From: CAYNYM01 sp964644375 | GTDB taxonomy: Bacteria; Desulfobacterota; DSM-4660; Desulfatiglandales; HGW-15 | Direction: 5' to 3' | Length of the DNA: 17,832 bases | Assembly (NCBI GenBank): GCA_964644375.1 | Contig: CAZXWJ010000069.1 | Span: 1 to 17,832 of the forward strand | Part shown: piece after piece, positions 7,486-15,229 of the stretch | Layout: every line of letters begins with the position of its first letter | Position numbering within the stretch: the stretch's first letter is position 1 | Program-made: the position numbers and the translations under genes | Notes under the pieces: model-generated | What the model saw: only the letters and a program-made list of their open reading frames with translations | Told to the model about the DNA's origin: nothing | Database searches by the model: none

Positions 7486-8531
7486 GTCCAACCACTCCCC
7501 CGATTACGGTAAAGAAGGTAGGCGAAAATAGGCGCCCCAATAAATGCGGTGACCACACTGATAGGCAATTCCGCCATGGTCAGGGTGCGGGCAAGGGTGT
7601 CGGCCAGAACAAGAAAAATACCCCCTATCAAGGCGGTCATGGGGATCATGATTTCGTGGTTCGGACCCACCAGTGTCCGGGCGATATGCGGAATGACAAG
7701 CCCCACCCAGCATATCTGCCCGCATGTGGACACCGATACGGCCACCATAACCGAACTGACTGTGATAAAAAGGATGCGGTAGACACCTGGATTAAGGCCG
7801 ATGGATTTTGTCTGAAGGTCCCCCAGAGACAGGACGTTGAGTCGGTAACGCAAAAGGAACACAATGACCAGTGCCCCGCAAATAAGCGGCGCGGCCGTGT
7901 AGATATCCTTCCATTCCGCCCTGCTGATGCTCCCCATGATCCAGAAGACAATCGCAGGCAATTCGTTATAGGGATCCGACAGAAACTTCAGCAGGGTAAT
8001 AGATGAATTGAAGACCGAAAGCACGACCAGCCCTGCAAGTACCAATACGAGGACAGGCTTTACCGCTACCACCCTCGCAATGAGAAGCGCCATGGATACA
8101 GCAGTCAGTCCAAAGACAAAGGCCAGGATCTGAATCATGACAAAGGAGCTTCCGGGAAGAAGTAATCCGAGGGCGGCACCAAATGTGGCCCCCGCGGATA
8201 CACCCAGGATATCGGGCGAGACCAGAGGATTCCGAAACAATCCCTGGTAGACGGCACCAGAAACAGAGAGCCCCATTCCCAGGAGTACGGCCATCACACA
8301 CCGTGGCAACCGCACCAGGGTAAAAACCATGGCCTTGCTCGACAATTGCGGATCAAGCCCCTGCCGGGACACCCAAGAAAAAAGGATCCGCCACAACTCA
8401 GCCATTGAAATGTGCACACGCCCAATCCCAAGCGACACGACAAACATCAGCCCCAGGAGCAGGGCCAGGATCATCATCAAACGCCGGCTCCCGAGCCTTT
8501 TGCTTCGATTCATAAGCCCTTTTTTTCTCAT
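7482..8531 (-). CDS. FecCD-family ABC transporter permease
   Basis: A 349-residue inner-membrane permease of the FecCD/BtuC family, with about ten hydrophobic segments, which forms a homodimeric channel for ferric-chelates, heme or cobalamin. The family block LGMGLSVSGAVYQGLFRNPL, followed by SPDILGVSAGATFGAALG, is plain near residues 80-117, and the C-terminal coupling region (CWVGLVIPHIARTLVGPNHE) is intact. The ATG at 8531 overlaps the TGA of the ResB-like gene (ATGA), with AAGGGCG just upstream; the stop overlaps the ATPase start in the same way. Only one permease gene is present, as expected for a homodimer. Confidence 0.94.
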   Translation of the reverse strand: MRKKGLMNRSKRLGSRRLMMILALLLGLMFVVSLGIGRVHISMAELWRILFSWVSRQGLDPQLSSKAMVFTLVRLPRCVMAVLLGMGLSVSGAVYQGLFRNPLVSPDILGVSAGATFGAALGLLLPGSSFVMIQILAFVFGLTAVSMALLIARVVAVKPVLVLVLAGLVVLSVFNSSITLLKFLSDPYNELPAIVFWIMGSISRAEWKDIYTAAPLICGALVIVFLLRYRLNVLSLGDLQTKSIGLNPGVYRILFITVSSVMVAVSVSTCGQICWVGLVIPHIARTLVGPNHEIMIPMTALIGGIFLVLADTLARTLTMAELPISVVTAFIGAPIFAYLLYRNRGSGWT

Positions 8532-9391
8532 TTATCGCCCTTACCCGACCAAATGACGACCAGGTACCCGCCGATAGAGAGTATGAAAAGGGCATAAACC
8601 CAGAAGAATGCAGGTCCGATGGGATTTCTGCTGAAAATAAGGAGCACTCCCGGGCGAACATCATCAAAAGTCACTTTCTTTAGACTTTGACCTTTAGAAC
8701 CGCCGCATACATTGCATCCCCGTTTCTTTTCCTCCACTTTGGCCCCAGGGCTAAGGTCTGAGAACCTGAAAAGAGACACTTGTGTGCCTTCATAGAAGAG
8801 GGGCTTCATATGCCGAAGCTCTCGGGTCAAACGCACCTGCTCTCCTTCCAACAAAGAGACCCGCACGTAGTTTTCCTTCCAGTGAAAGGCCTCATTGGTT
8901 CGGGAATGCCGGTCCATGCGCAACAGTCCCGGATCATCCACGAAACAAACCTCATCCACCCTTAACACCGAGCCTCCAGGCAAGTCAAACGTTCCATTGG
9001 CACTCAGACCGGCCTTGGCCTTGAAGCCCCAGATAAAGCTGATGCCGTGCATGAGCACCAGAACGAAGAAAAGGACATGCATTGCAAAAAGAAGCACCCT
9101 CGAAAGGCTCATTCGAGTCTTCACGAAATCCAGCAACTTATTCCACGTGCAGAGAAAAATATTGACAAGCAGCAGCCCTGCAATGAGGATCAAAATGATG
9201 AGCCATAGACAGAGAACCGGGTTTTTTGCCCCTTCCTGAAAAAGCCAGTCCCGAATGAGCACATCGTTCATCTGCCGCACGATTGCAATCTTATAAACTT
9301 CCGTCTTTCCGAGAACCGCCCCAATCACCAACCAAAACACCAGGGCGAAAGAACTTATAACCATAAACCTGAGAGAACTTAAAAATTTCAT
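8528..9391 (-). CDS. ResB/CcsB-like membrane protein in uptake operon
   Basis: A 287-residue membrane protein with the outline of ResB/CcsB (system II cytochrome c synthesis): hydrophobic segments at about 10-28, 58-82 and 97-122, a periplasmic domain (about 123-258), then a last segment (260-281) after a RNPIGPAFF stretch like the RDPG of ResB. The third segment keeps histidines (H105, H115). It is much shorter than full ResB proteins (about 450 or more residues), mostly through a smaller periplasmic domain, which carries a CNVCGG motif (C226, C229) that I do not know from ResB. The SD GAGG overlaps the stop of the CcsA-like gene, so the two are coupled. In ResB/CcsA pairs the proteins carry and ligate heme across the membrane; whether this pair does so for uptake is inferred. 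The family assignment is by eye and fairly good. Confidence 0.72.
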   Translation of the reverse strand: MKFLSSLRFMVISSFALVFWLVIGAVLGKTEVYKIAIVRQMNDVLIRDWLFQEGAKNPVLCLWLIILILIAGLLLVNIFLCTWNKLLDFVKTRMSLSRVLLFAMHVLFFVLVLMHGISFIWGFKAKAGLSANGTFDLPGGSVLRVDEVCFVDDPGLLRMDRHSRTNEAFHWKENYVRVSLLEGEQVRLTRELRHMKPLFYEGTQVSLFRFSDLSPGAKVEEKKRGCNVCGGSKGQSLKKVTFDDVRPGVLLIFSRNPIGPAFFWVYALFILSIGGYLVVIWSGKGDK

Positions 9392-9398
9392 GATCGCC

Positions 9399-10154
9399 TC
9401 AATGATTTCTTATCATAACCACAACAAGGATCAACACGGGGATACAGGCGCTGATAAAGGCCTTTACACGACGCTTCCTGGACCAAACGGACGGCCAGTG
9501 AAAAGGGATCATAAACAGCAGGAAAGTAGCCGCAGAGGTGAAGAAAGGAGGGCTGAACTGCCAGAAATCCCCGGATGCCTTTGCGCTCCACCAGGCACCG
9601 CATATCTCTGATACCAAAAATAAAAGAGCACCGAGGAGCAGATAATTTCGGCCTCCTTTCATGTCCACTCCCACACCGCTCTCCACCGATCGGGAGGGGT
9701 TCAGGCCCACGGCGAAAAAGGCTGCACCAAAGAGCATGACGCCAACAGACACGACCCTAAAAAAGAAAAAAGAAAACACCGAAGGATAATTATACCAGTA
9801 AAGATAGGATGAAGGGTCCAGCGATTCTCCCAGAGAAAAGGCATAGAGCAGGATAATCCCAGCACTTTCATAGCGGCCCAACAAAAGGGGCGAGGAGGTC
9901 GAGTCGGATAGCATCAAGCTCATCATTCCCAAGACAAAACCCATTGTCACATAGCTCTCCGCAAAACCTTCGGAAAATGGAAAATGTCCGGATCGGTACC
10001 AGAAAAGGACAAAAATCGCGCCGTTCATGACCAGAGAAACGGTAAAAACCTTTTTAAAGATGCTGATCCATGAGGGTTTCAGCGTTAACACAAAAGCGAG
10101 CAGGTAACCCGCGAAAGACAAATAATAAAAAACTTTGACAAAAAGTATATCCAA
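9399..10154 (-). CDS. CcsA/ResC-like membrane protein, degenerate WWD region
   Basis: A 251-residue protein of about seven to eight membrane segments resembling CcsA/ResC. FSEGFAESY (60-68) matches the place of the P-x-x-x-x-ES segment after the second helix. The stretch CGAWWSAKASGDFWQFSP (about 185-201) sits where CcsA has the heme-holding WWD motif, but only part of the tryptophan pattern is kept and the WDPKE end is lost. A histidine (H219) lies about 20 residues on, where CcsA has its membrane histidine; the external histidines that flank WWD in CcsA are not seen. The start is TTG at 10154, supported by AGGGAG upstream and the lack of any ATG before codon 44. It is followed after seven bases by the ResB-like gene. 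I infer heme binding or transport without cytochrome ligation; a wholly different role remains possible. Confidence 0.65.
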   Translation of the reverse strand: MDILFVKVFYYLSFAGYLLAFVLTLKPSWISIFKKVFTVSLVMNGAIFVLFWYRSGHFPFSEGFAESYVTMGFVLGMMSLMLSDSTSSPLLLGRYESAGIILLYAFSLGESLDPSSYLYWYNYPSVFSFFFFRVVSVGVMLFGAAFFAVGLNPSRSVESGVGVDMKGGRNYLLLGALLFLVSEICGAWWSAKASGDFWQFSPPFFTSAATFLLFMIPFHWPSVWSRKRRVKAFISACIPVLILVVVMIRNH

Positions 10155-10249
10155 TATTTAATTCTCCCTATGATGTGAGAGGGCAAAAACTATATTTTGG
10201 GAAAAAACTGACTTCACAGGCACTGGAAATTAACTGCGAACCCTTGCAA

Positions 10250-11281
10250 CTAATACAGGCGATCCCTCAACGCCCCTTCCATGGCCGTGAAGCTCTTTTT
10301 GAAAAGGACCTGGTGAAACCGGTCGATCTCTGCATTCACATCGAGATCTTCAAAACGATCAGGATAGAGCCGTTTCCCCAGCCAGAGCACCCCCAGGGTC
10401 GAAAGCGGGGAGGGGAAATCCCAAGGCGCCAGGTTGGAAGGAAACAGATAAACCTCTCCGTTCGCCACGGCCTTGACCTGTTTGAACTCGCGGCGAGAGA
10501 GGACCCTTGCTGCCTGTGCCCTGGCCGACAGGGAGGCCGCAACAAGGTCAGGGTTCCATTGTATGAATTGTTCAGGAGATATCTCCCTGAAATAGCCGGA
10601 CAATTCGTGACCTGCATTGACTCCTCCTGCCCGGCTGATGATTTCATCTTGAAGGAGGCTCCCGGTCGCGGTACTGAAAACCCCCTTGCTCGATGCGTAA
10701 TACACCACCTTACGTCTTTCTTCGGGGATTTGACTCACCTTCCCTGCCACGAAACTTAGCAGCCGATTGCTCTCTCCCATGACCTTCGCCGCCCTTGCCG
10801 GTTCCCCGACGGCCTCCGCGATGAGCATGAGAGTCCGATTGAGGCCCTCAAAGGTCTCAGGAAGAATCACAAGAGCCGGTATGCCGTACTCCACTAAGCG
10901 GTCGGCGATCTTGATCCCGTCTTTCTGTGCGTAGAGCAAGACCAGGTCGGGTTTTAAATGGATGATCGTCTCCAAATTGAGCCCCGTGGATTTTCTCCCC
11001 ACAGGCGGCAGATCCGCGATGCCGGGGTAAACGCCCAACTGAAGTTTGTCATGTTTCGAGTGGGAGTCGATGCCGACCAGTCTGTCACACAAGCCCAGGG
11101 AAAGAAGACACAGGGCCGCAGGCTTAAAGGTGGTGATAATCCGCTCCGCCTTTTCGTGTACCACGACCTTCCGCCCGACCATATCCTGGACCACCCGGTT
11201 CTCACCGGCACAGGTCGACGAGAGGAATAAAAAAGATATGAGTGCCACTGTAAAAAACGAGATACCCTTCCGATATTTCAT
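10250..11281 (-). CDS. Periplasmic binding protein of iron-chelate/heme/cobalamin ABC importer
   Basis: A 343-residue protein of the TroA/BtuF-FhuD fold (periplasmic binding protein family PF01497 type). A signal peptide covers about residues 1-25 (MKYRKGISFFTVALISFLFL, then SSTCA). The mature part has the usual order: QDMVGRKVVV, ERIITTFKPAALCLLSLG, LVGIDSHSK, VGRKSTGLNLETIIHLKPDLVLL, then the long connecting helix and a C-lobe with PDLVAASLS and EVYLFPSN. The frame is open to 11395, but AAAGGAG eight bases before the ATG at 11281 and the signal peptide decide the start. The cysteine near the cleavage site does not fit a lipobox (SSTC), so a soluble protein is expected. It has its own candidate promoter and leads the second block of the locus; the ligand is not shown by the sequence. 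Confidence 0.9.
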   Translation of the reverse strand: MKYRKGISFFTVALISFLFLSSTCAGENRVVQDMVGRKVVVHEKAERIITTFKPAALCLLSLGLCDRLVGIDSHSKHDKLQLGVYPGIADLPPVGRKSTGLNLETIIHLKPDLVLLYAQKDGIKIADRLVEYGIPALVILPETFEGLNRTLMLIAEAVGEPARAAKVMGESNRLLSFVAGKVSQIPEERRKVVYYASSKGVFSTATGSLLQDEIISRAGGVNAGHELSGYFREISPEQFIQWNPDLVAASLSARAQAARVLSRREFKQVKAVANGEVYLFPSNLAPWDFPSPLSTLGVLWLGKRLYPDRFEDLDVNAEIDRFHQVLFKKSFTAMEGALRDRLY

Positions 11282-11529
11282 GCCAATGCTCCTTTCAACA
11301 CCTACTGATACCAGGGAATCACTTGGAATTCCCGTTGCTAAGCATGTGAGAAGACCTGGGCGCAGACGCGGATTTCCCAAGAAAAACCTGAACAAATTAT
11401 AGTTCTGAAAGACCTAACAACGTAAACATCCCGTACGAAGACCCGTCTTTGATCAACGCCCCGAGGACCAGGGTTTTTTTATTAGATATAAACTTCTTGG
11501 CAAATGGGAGAGAACAACGCGCAATGCCC
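11282..11529 (-). promoter_or_regulatory. Intergenic region between tonB and binding-protein gene with candidate promoter
   Basis: The minus strand has a perfect TATAAT (11401-11396) with TTTACG (11426-11421) as a 19-base-spaced -35 box, about 115 bases before the binding-protein ATG. The leader contains a GGGAAT/ATTCCC hairpin (11314-11319 with 11328-11333). No strong terminator for tonB is visible here. A TTTTTTT run at 11474-11480 follows only a weak CCC/GGG stem and points along the plus strand, where no gene ends. Confidence 0.45.
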
Positions 11530-12246
11530 TCAGGTTAGTTCAAACACGATAGTAATCGTCAGAGGGACTTCAGTTTCAAACAGACGCCGAGGAGGTCTTG
11601 CGAAAGGGGATGCATCCCTGACGGCCCTTAGGGCCGCCTCGTCCAAGATTCCGTGTCTGGAGGTTTTAACGACCTTCTCCTCTTTGACAACCCCGTCCAG
11701 ACCGATCACAAAACCCACCAGCACGGCCCCCTCGATCTGACGCTTCTGGGCTTTTTCGGGATAGCTCTTGTTCTTCTCGATTTTAACACGTACCATCTCC
11801 AAGTAGCTTTCGTGGTTATCAAACTCCCCACCGACCTCCTCGATCTGAGCCGGGTCCCAGTGCGCGTAACCCGGATCCGGGGTTCCGGGAATCTCCGGCA
11901 GGGCGATGCTCTCCATGAGGCCTTCGGAAAACCGATTATCCATTGCGGCCATTTTTATGGGCTTGAAATGAGGGATGGCATGGGAGGGCGTCTTTAATCT
12001 CCTCACTTCGTTGGTTTCAAGATTTTTTTTGGGTCGCACCCTTGGCCTGGGAATCGAACGTCTTGGAGGTCTGGAGACATCCTCTACGCTCATTTCGATA
12101 TAACTCATGGCCTTCCCCGTGAAGAGGCCCGAAACATGCAGAAAGAAGACAGCATGAACGCCGATGGAAAAGATCACAAGGCCCCTCAGAAGCCAGTTGG
12201 GCTTTGAACGATTTAAAAGGGTTCGGGAATCATCCTGTTTCGACAT
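11530..12246 (-). CDS. tonB: TonB energy-transducing protein
   Basis: A 238-residue protein anchored in the inner membrane that transmits proton-motive force to the outer-membrane receptor. A cytoplasmic N-terminus is followed by a membrane helix at about 18-37 that carries the S-x-x-x-H motif (S27, H31) used for contact with ExbB/ExbD. A basic, proline-containing linker follows (about 57-75), and the C-terminal TonB domain covers about 145-238 with the KSYPEKAQKR motif (YP) and the VPLTITIVFEL final strand. The linker is short compared with enterobacterial TonB. The gene lies 15 bases after exbD, with AAGGA upstream, and is the last of the receptor block. It is a dedicated TonB for this locus by position, though it might serve other receptors. 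Confidence 0.92.
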   Translation of the reverse strand: MSKQDDSRTLLNRSKPNWLLRGLVIFSIGVHAVFFLHVSGLFTGKAMSYIEMSVEDVSRPPRRSIPRPRVRPKKNLETNEVRRLKTPSHAIPHFKPIKMAAMDNRFSEGLMESIALPEIPGTPDPGYAHWDPAQIEEVGGEFDNHESYLEMVRVKIEKNKSYPEKAQKRQIEGAVLVGFVIGLDGVVKEEKVVKTSRHGILDEAALRAVRDASPFARPPRRLFETEVPLTITIVFELT

Positions 12247-12261
12247 GGCGCTAAAATCCTT

Positions 12262-12669
12262 CTACAGGTCCTTTTCCGTCGCCAGGCACAATCTGCCTGC
12301 ACCGGCGGCCTTGGCCACGTCCATGACCTTGACGGCCTTGTTAAGAATCACGGCCCTATCGGCCCGGACGACTACCAGTTTATCCTTCTGCGCTCCGATC
12401 ATCACCTTTAGGCGATCAAAGAGGACTCCTTCGGAGACCTCACGGTCTTCAAGAAACGCTCTGCCCTCCTGGTCCACGTAAACCGTGATGACCTCTTCGG
12501 TCTGCGGCGCGGATGCCTTGGCCTGGGGGAGCTTGATCTTGATCCCCTCCTCCACCATAAAATTGGTGGTCAGCAAGAAGTAGATCAGAAGCAAGAAAAC
12601 GATGTCTATAAGCGAGGTCAGGGGTACCTGCACCCCGCCCCCGGTGCTTTTCCTGAGACGTCCAATCAT
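12262..12669 (-). CDS. exbD: ExbD/TolR-type proton channel subunit
   Basis: A 135-residue protein with a single N-terminal membrane helix and a periplasmic domain. The helix holds the essential aspartate, D22, in SLIDIVFLLLIYFLL, the residue that carries protons in ExbD. The preceding VQVPLTSLIDI block is the family hallmark. It starts at an ATG with GAGGGAG upstream, ten bases after the exbB stop. With ExbB it forms the motor that drives TonB. TolR was considered, but the receptor and TonB neighbours favour ExbD. Confidence 0.93.
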   Translation of the reverse strand: MIGRLRKSTGGGVQVPLTSLIDIVFLLLIYFLLTTNFMVEEGIKIKLPQAKASAPQTEEVITVYVDQEGRAFLEDREVSEGVLFDRLKVMIGAQKDKLVVVRADRAVILNKAVKVMDVAKAAGAGRLCLATEKDL

Positions 12670-12679
12670 GACTTCTCCC

Positions 12680-13288
12680 TCAGTTCTTTCTGCCGATGGC
12701 CTTGATAAAGGTAACGGTCCCGTCCGCGAGCTGGGTCTCGTATTTCTCCACCCGGGAAAGGAGATAACTGTGGGCCACCATTGTGGGAAGGGCCACCGAG
12801 AGCCCCAAAGCCGTTGTCAACATGGCTTCCCAGATCCCGCCCGCCAGGACGGCCGAGTTGACCTTTCCTCCCATCTGTTGAATCACCATAAAGGCCTTGA
12901 TCATTCCGAGCACCGTCCCGAGAAGGCCAAGCAACGGGGCGATATTGCCTATCGTTGCCAATGCCGGCAGATAGCGGGACAGGCTCCGTACCTCCTCGTC
13001 CGTAGAATGACCGATAACGGTCTCAAGGGTCTCGCGGTCCTGATCCAGGACGTCGAGTCCGTTCGCCAGGATCCTCCCCATCGAACAATGACTTTCCCTT
13101 GCCAATTCAACGGCACGTGTGCGGTCTCCCTTCTCAAGGTACTGGGCCACGGTTTCCGCCAATCCTTTCCCCCTGACGCGTACCCGGGCAAAACGAATCA
13201 ATCGTTCCAGAAATATGGCCAGGGCGAGTACGGAACAAAAAAGAATGGGTCCTACGAGGACGCCTCCCTTTGAAAGATAATCAAGCAT
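12680..13288 (-). CDS. exbB: ExbB/TolQ/MotA-family proton channel subunit
   Basis: A 202-residue inner-membrane protein with three helices. The first helix begins near the N-terminus (GGVLVGPILFCSVLALAIFL, then ERLIRF). The conserved core is IGNIAPLLGLLGTVLGMIKAF, ending in the cytoplasmic loop, and the third helix is in GGIWEAMLTTALGLSVALPT, all typical for the ExbB/TolQ family. The frame can be read from a GTG at 13321, but AGAGGTGGCAGCC precedes the ATG at 13288, giving the standard N-terminus. It stands about 70 bases after the repeat-protein gene and 10 before exbD. It builds the pentameric channel around ExbD. Confidence 0.93.
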   Translation of the reverse strand: MLDYLSKGGVLVGPILFCSVLALAIFLERLIRFARVRVRGKGLAETVAQYLEKGDRTRAVELARESHCSMGRILANGLDVLDQDRETLETVIGHSTDEEVRSLSRYLPALATIGNIAPLLGLLGTVLGMIKAFMVIQQMGGKVNSAVLAGGIWEAMLTTALGLSVALPTMVAHSYLLSRVEKYETQLADGTVTFIKAIGRKN

Positions 13289-13358
13289 GGCTGCCACCTC
13301 TTGCAGGGGTCGCCTTCCCACTAAACATATTTAACATCCCTTCTCTTCCTCCACTGCT

Positions 13359-15125
13359 TCAATAAACCTCTTCGATGTCTGCGACACCGTCGAGATTCAA
13401 GTCCTTCGATCGCTTTACCAGGGCCTCGGATTGATCATAATACTCCCAGAGGTCGGCCTTTCCGTCCTCATTCGTGTCCTCCTCGACCCTTACCAATCTG
13501 CCCTTATCATAAAAATACCAGGTATCCACCCTCCCGTCCTTGTTGCTGTCCTTCTCGGCACGCATTGCCTCTTCGGATTCATTGTAGAACCAAGTGAGCA
13601 GTCCCCCGGTATCTTCTTCGTTTTCTTCGCTCTTAAAAATCTTTCCTGCCTCGTTATAATGCTCTTTGAGATTCGGGGTTCCGTCATCGTTTTCATCGAT
13701 CACCTTGAGCCGAAGCACCCCATCCTTATAGTGGTAGCCTGCCTCCGGACGGCCGTCCCCGTCCTGGTCGAGAGTCGTCACACGGGTCCAAGGCAGCCGG
13801 TCGAACCGCTGGCTCACCTCAAAGCGCCCGTCCCCGTTTTGATCCTTGAGCAGTTTCTGTTTTTTTCCCTCATGATAGAAGATTTTAAGATCCACGTTTC
13901 CATCGCCGTTATCGTCTTTTTCTATCCTTGAGAGATCTTTCCCCCCATAAAACTCCCAGGTGTCGAATTTGCCATCAAGGTCGGTATCGCTTTCGACCCG
14001 CTCTTTCTGCTCTTTAGCATTAAAAAAAACCCGGGTATCGGGCTTCCCGTCCCTGTTCCGATCCATGCTCTGGAGGCGGGCCTTTCCCTTTTTGAAGATC
14101 GTCCTGCTTTCGTGGAATCCGTCTCCGTCACTGTCCAGGGTCACGCGAACAGGCACCCCGTTTTTGTAAAATCTTACCCTGTCAATCCGGCCCGTATGCC
14201 GGGTATCCTCTTCGACTTTTTCAGCAAGCCCATGATTGTCAAAGTGAGAAAAAAAATCCATCCGGTCGTCAAAATTCGTGTCCTTTTCCTGGTAAAAGGC
14301 CTTGCCTTCCTTGAACCGGGTGATGATATCGAAGCGACCATCACCATTGGAATCCTTTTTCTGTTCAGCGGGTTGACCCTTGTCATAACGGGTCACGGCC
14401 TCGAAGCGCCCGTCGTGGTCCTGGTCCTTTTTCCGTTCGAGGAGTTCCCCCCGGCAATAAATCCGGAATTCGTCCATTTTGCCGTCATCATCTCCATCGT
14501 GGCGGCTCTCAGAGGAGAGGCCCTCTGCATCAAACAGGGTGATCCTCTCCCAGTGTCCGTTTCCGTTCTGATCCACACGTCGCTCCAGCGGCCTGTCATC
14601 CTTATAGGTCTGGAAGATATTCGGTTTTGAATCCCCGTCCGTATCCTTGGTAAGCAGGGTCAAACGACCTTGCATATAGTGATAGTTGCTGTCAAAAACG
14701 CCGTCCCCGCTTGTATCTTTTTTTACCTCACTCGGTCTCTCTTCAGCATCAAAACCGATGATCATATCGATCTTTCCGGTCTTATTCGAGTGATGCCTGT
14801 GTCGGACCCTTTTTCCCTCCCTGAAATCGTCCCAGGAATCTATCTTGCCATCCGCATCGGAGTCCCGCTCTATCCTGATCACCTGCTCCTCTTTATAGAA
14901 CTGAACGGTCTCCATAACCCCGTCTCCGTCCTTGTCGAGATCGAGCCTCTCGATACGGTCATGACTATCTAAATGGATGATCTGGTCGATCTTACCGTCG
15001 CCGTTGGTGTCTTTTTTATAGAGTGAAGATTTGGCGAATGTCTGGGCAGGAGAGAGAAGAGAAAAAATAAGCACACCGATGACATAAATTCTTGAGTTTT
15101 TCAAAGCCTTGACCACAATATACAA
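13359..15125 (-). CDS. Secreted protein of about 23 EF-hand-like DxNxDG repeats
   Basis: A 588-residue secreted protein I cannot assign to a named family. After a signal peptide (about 1-31, ending SPAQTFA) it consists of about 23 tandem units of 24-25 residues from residue 39 to the end. Each unit opens with a calcium-type loop D-x-[DN]-x-D-G-x-x-[DE] (for example DTNGDGKID, DSNGDGRFD, DQNGDGRFE) and continues with a short hairpin-like part (often Y-x-x-G then a charged strand). About 18 loops keep the consensus well; units near residues 111, 304 and 497 are degenerate. Such loops bind Ca2+ in dockerins and thrombospondin type 3 repeats; metal binding here is inferred. It lies between the TonB receptor and exbB, so a role with the receptor is likely. 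The start is unclear: the first usable codon is TTG at 15125 with no SD, and GTG at 15116 or TTG at 15104 are alternatives. Confidence 0.8.
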   Translation of the reverse strand: MYIVVKALKNSRIYVIGVLIFSLLSPAQTFAKSSLYKKDTNGDGKIDQIIHLDSHDRIERLDLDKDGDGVMETVQFYKEEQVIRIERDSDADGKIDSWDDFREGKRVRHRHHSNKTGKIDMIIGFDAEERPSEVKKDTSGDGVFDSNYHYMQGRLTLLTKDTDGDSKPNIFQTYKDDRPLERRVDQNGNGHWERITLFDAEGLSSESRHDGDDDGKMDEFRIYCRGELLERKKDQDHDGRFEAVTRYDKGQPAEQKKDSNGDGRFDIITRFKEGKAFYQEKDTNFDDRMDFFSHFDNHGLAEKVEEDTRHTGRIDRVRFYKNGVPVRVTLDSDGDGFHESRTIFKKGKARLQSMDRNRDGKPDTRVFFNAKEQKERVESDTDLDGKFDTWEFYGGKDLSRIEKDDNGDGNVDLKIFYHEGKKQKLLKDQNGDGRFEVSQRFDRLPWTRVTTLDQDGDGRPEAGYHYKDGVLRLKVIDENDDGTPNLKEHYNEAGKIFKSEENEEDTGGLLTWFYNESEEAMRAEKDSNKDGRVDTWYFYDKGRLVRVEEDTNEDGKADLWEYYDQSEALVKRSKDLNLDGVADIEEVY

Positions 15126-15174
15126 AAAAATACGAATGGATGTGGATCACGGAACCCTCCCCTGATCCACATCC
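15124..15174 (-). terminator. 12-bp hairpin with T7 run between receptor and repeat-protein genes
   Basis: Bases 15138-15149 and 15163-15174 form a perfect 12-bp inverted repeat with a 13-base loop. On the minus strand it is followed after seven bases by seven T residues (15130-15124). It lies about 55 bases after the receptor stop and reads as a moderate terminator or attenuator that would lower expression of the downstream genes. The loop contains GGGGAGGG, a ribosome-site-like sequence. Confidence 0.65.
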
Positions 15175-15229
15175 TCTCATCTAGCGTTCTTGCTGAGGTT
15201 TATCTGAGCTTTCTTCTATATCGAGCGCC

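Noticed and set aside
11284..11395. N-terminal extension of the binding-protein frame
   Set aside because: The signal peptide and AAAGGAG at the ATG at 11281 show the real start; the extension overlaps the leader hairpin.
11461..11480. Plus-strand terminator-like CCC/GGG stem with T7
   Set aside because: The stem is only about three pairs and no plus-strand gene ends here.
13431..14972. Several plus-strand open frames of 69-172 codons
   Set aside because: They are antisense to the repeat protein. The periodic GAC/GGC-rich loop codons give recurrent stop-free, hydrophobic antisense frames.
13359..15125. CRISPR array or DNA-level tandem repeat
   Set aside because: The periodicity is in the protein (24-25 residues); the DNA units are diverged and lack identical direct repeats with spacers.
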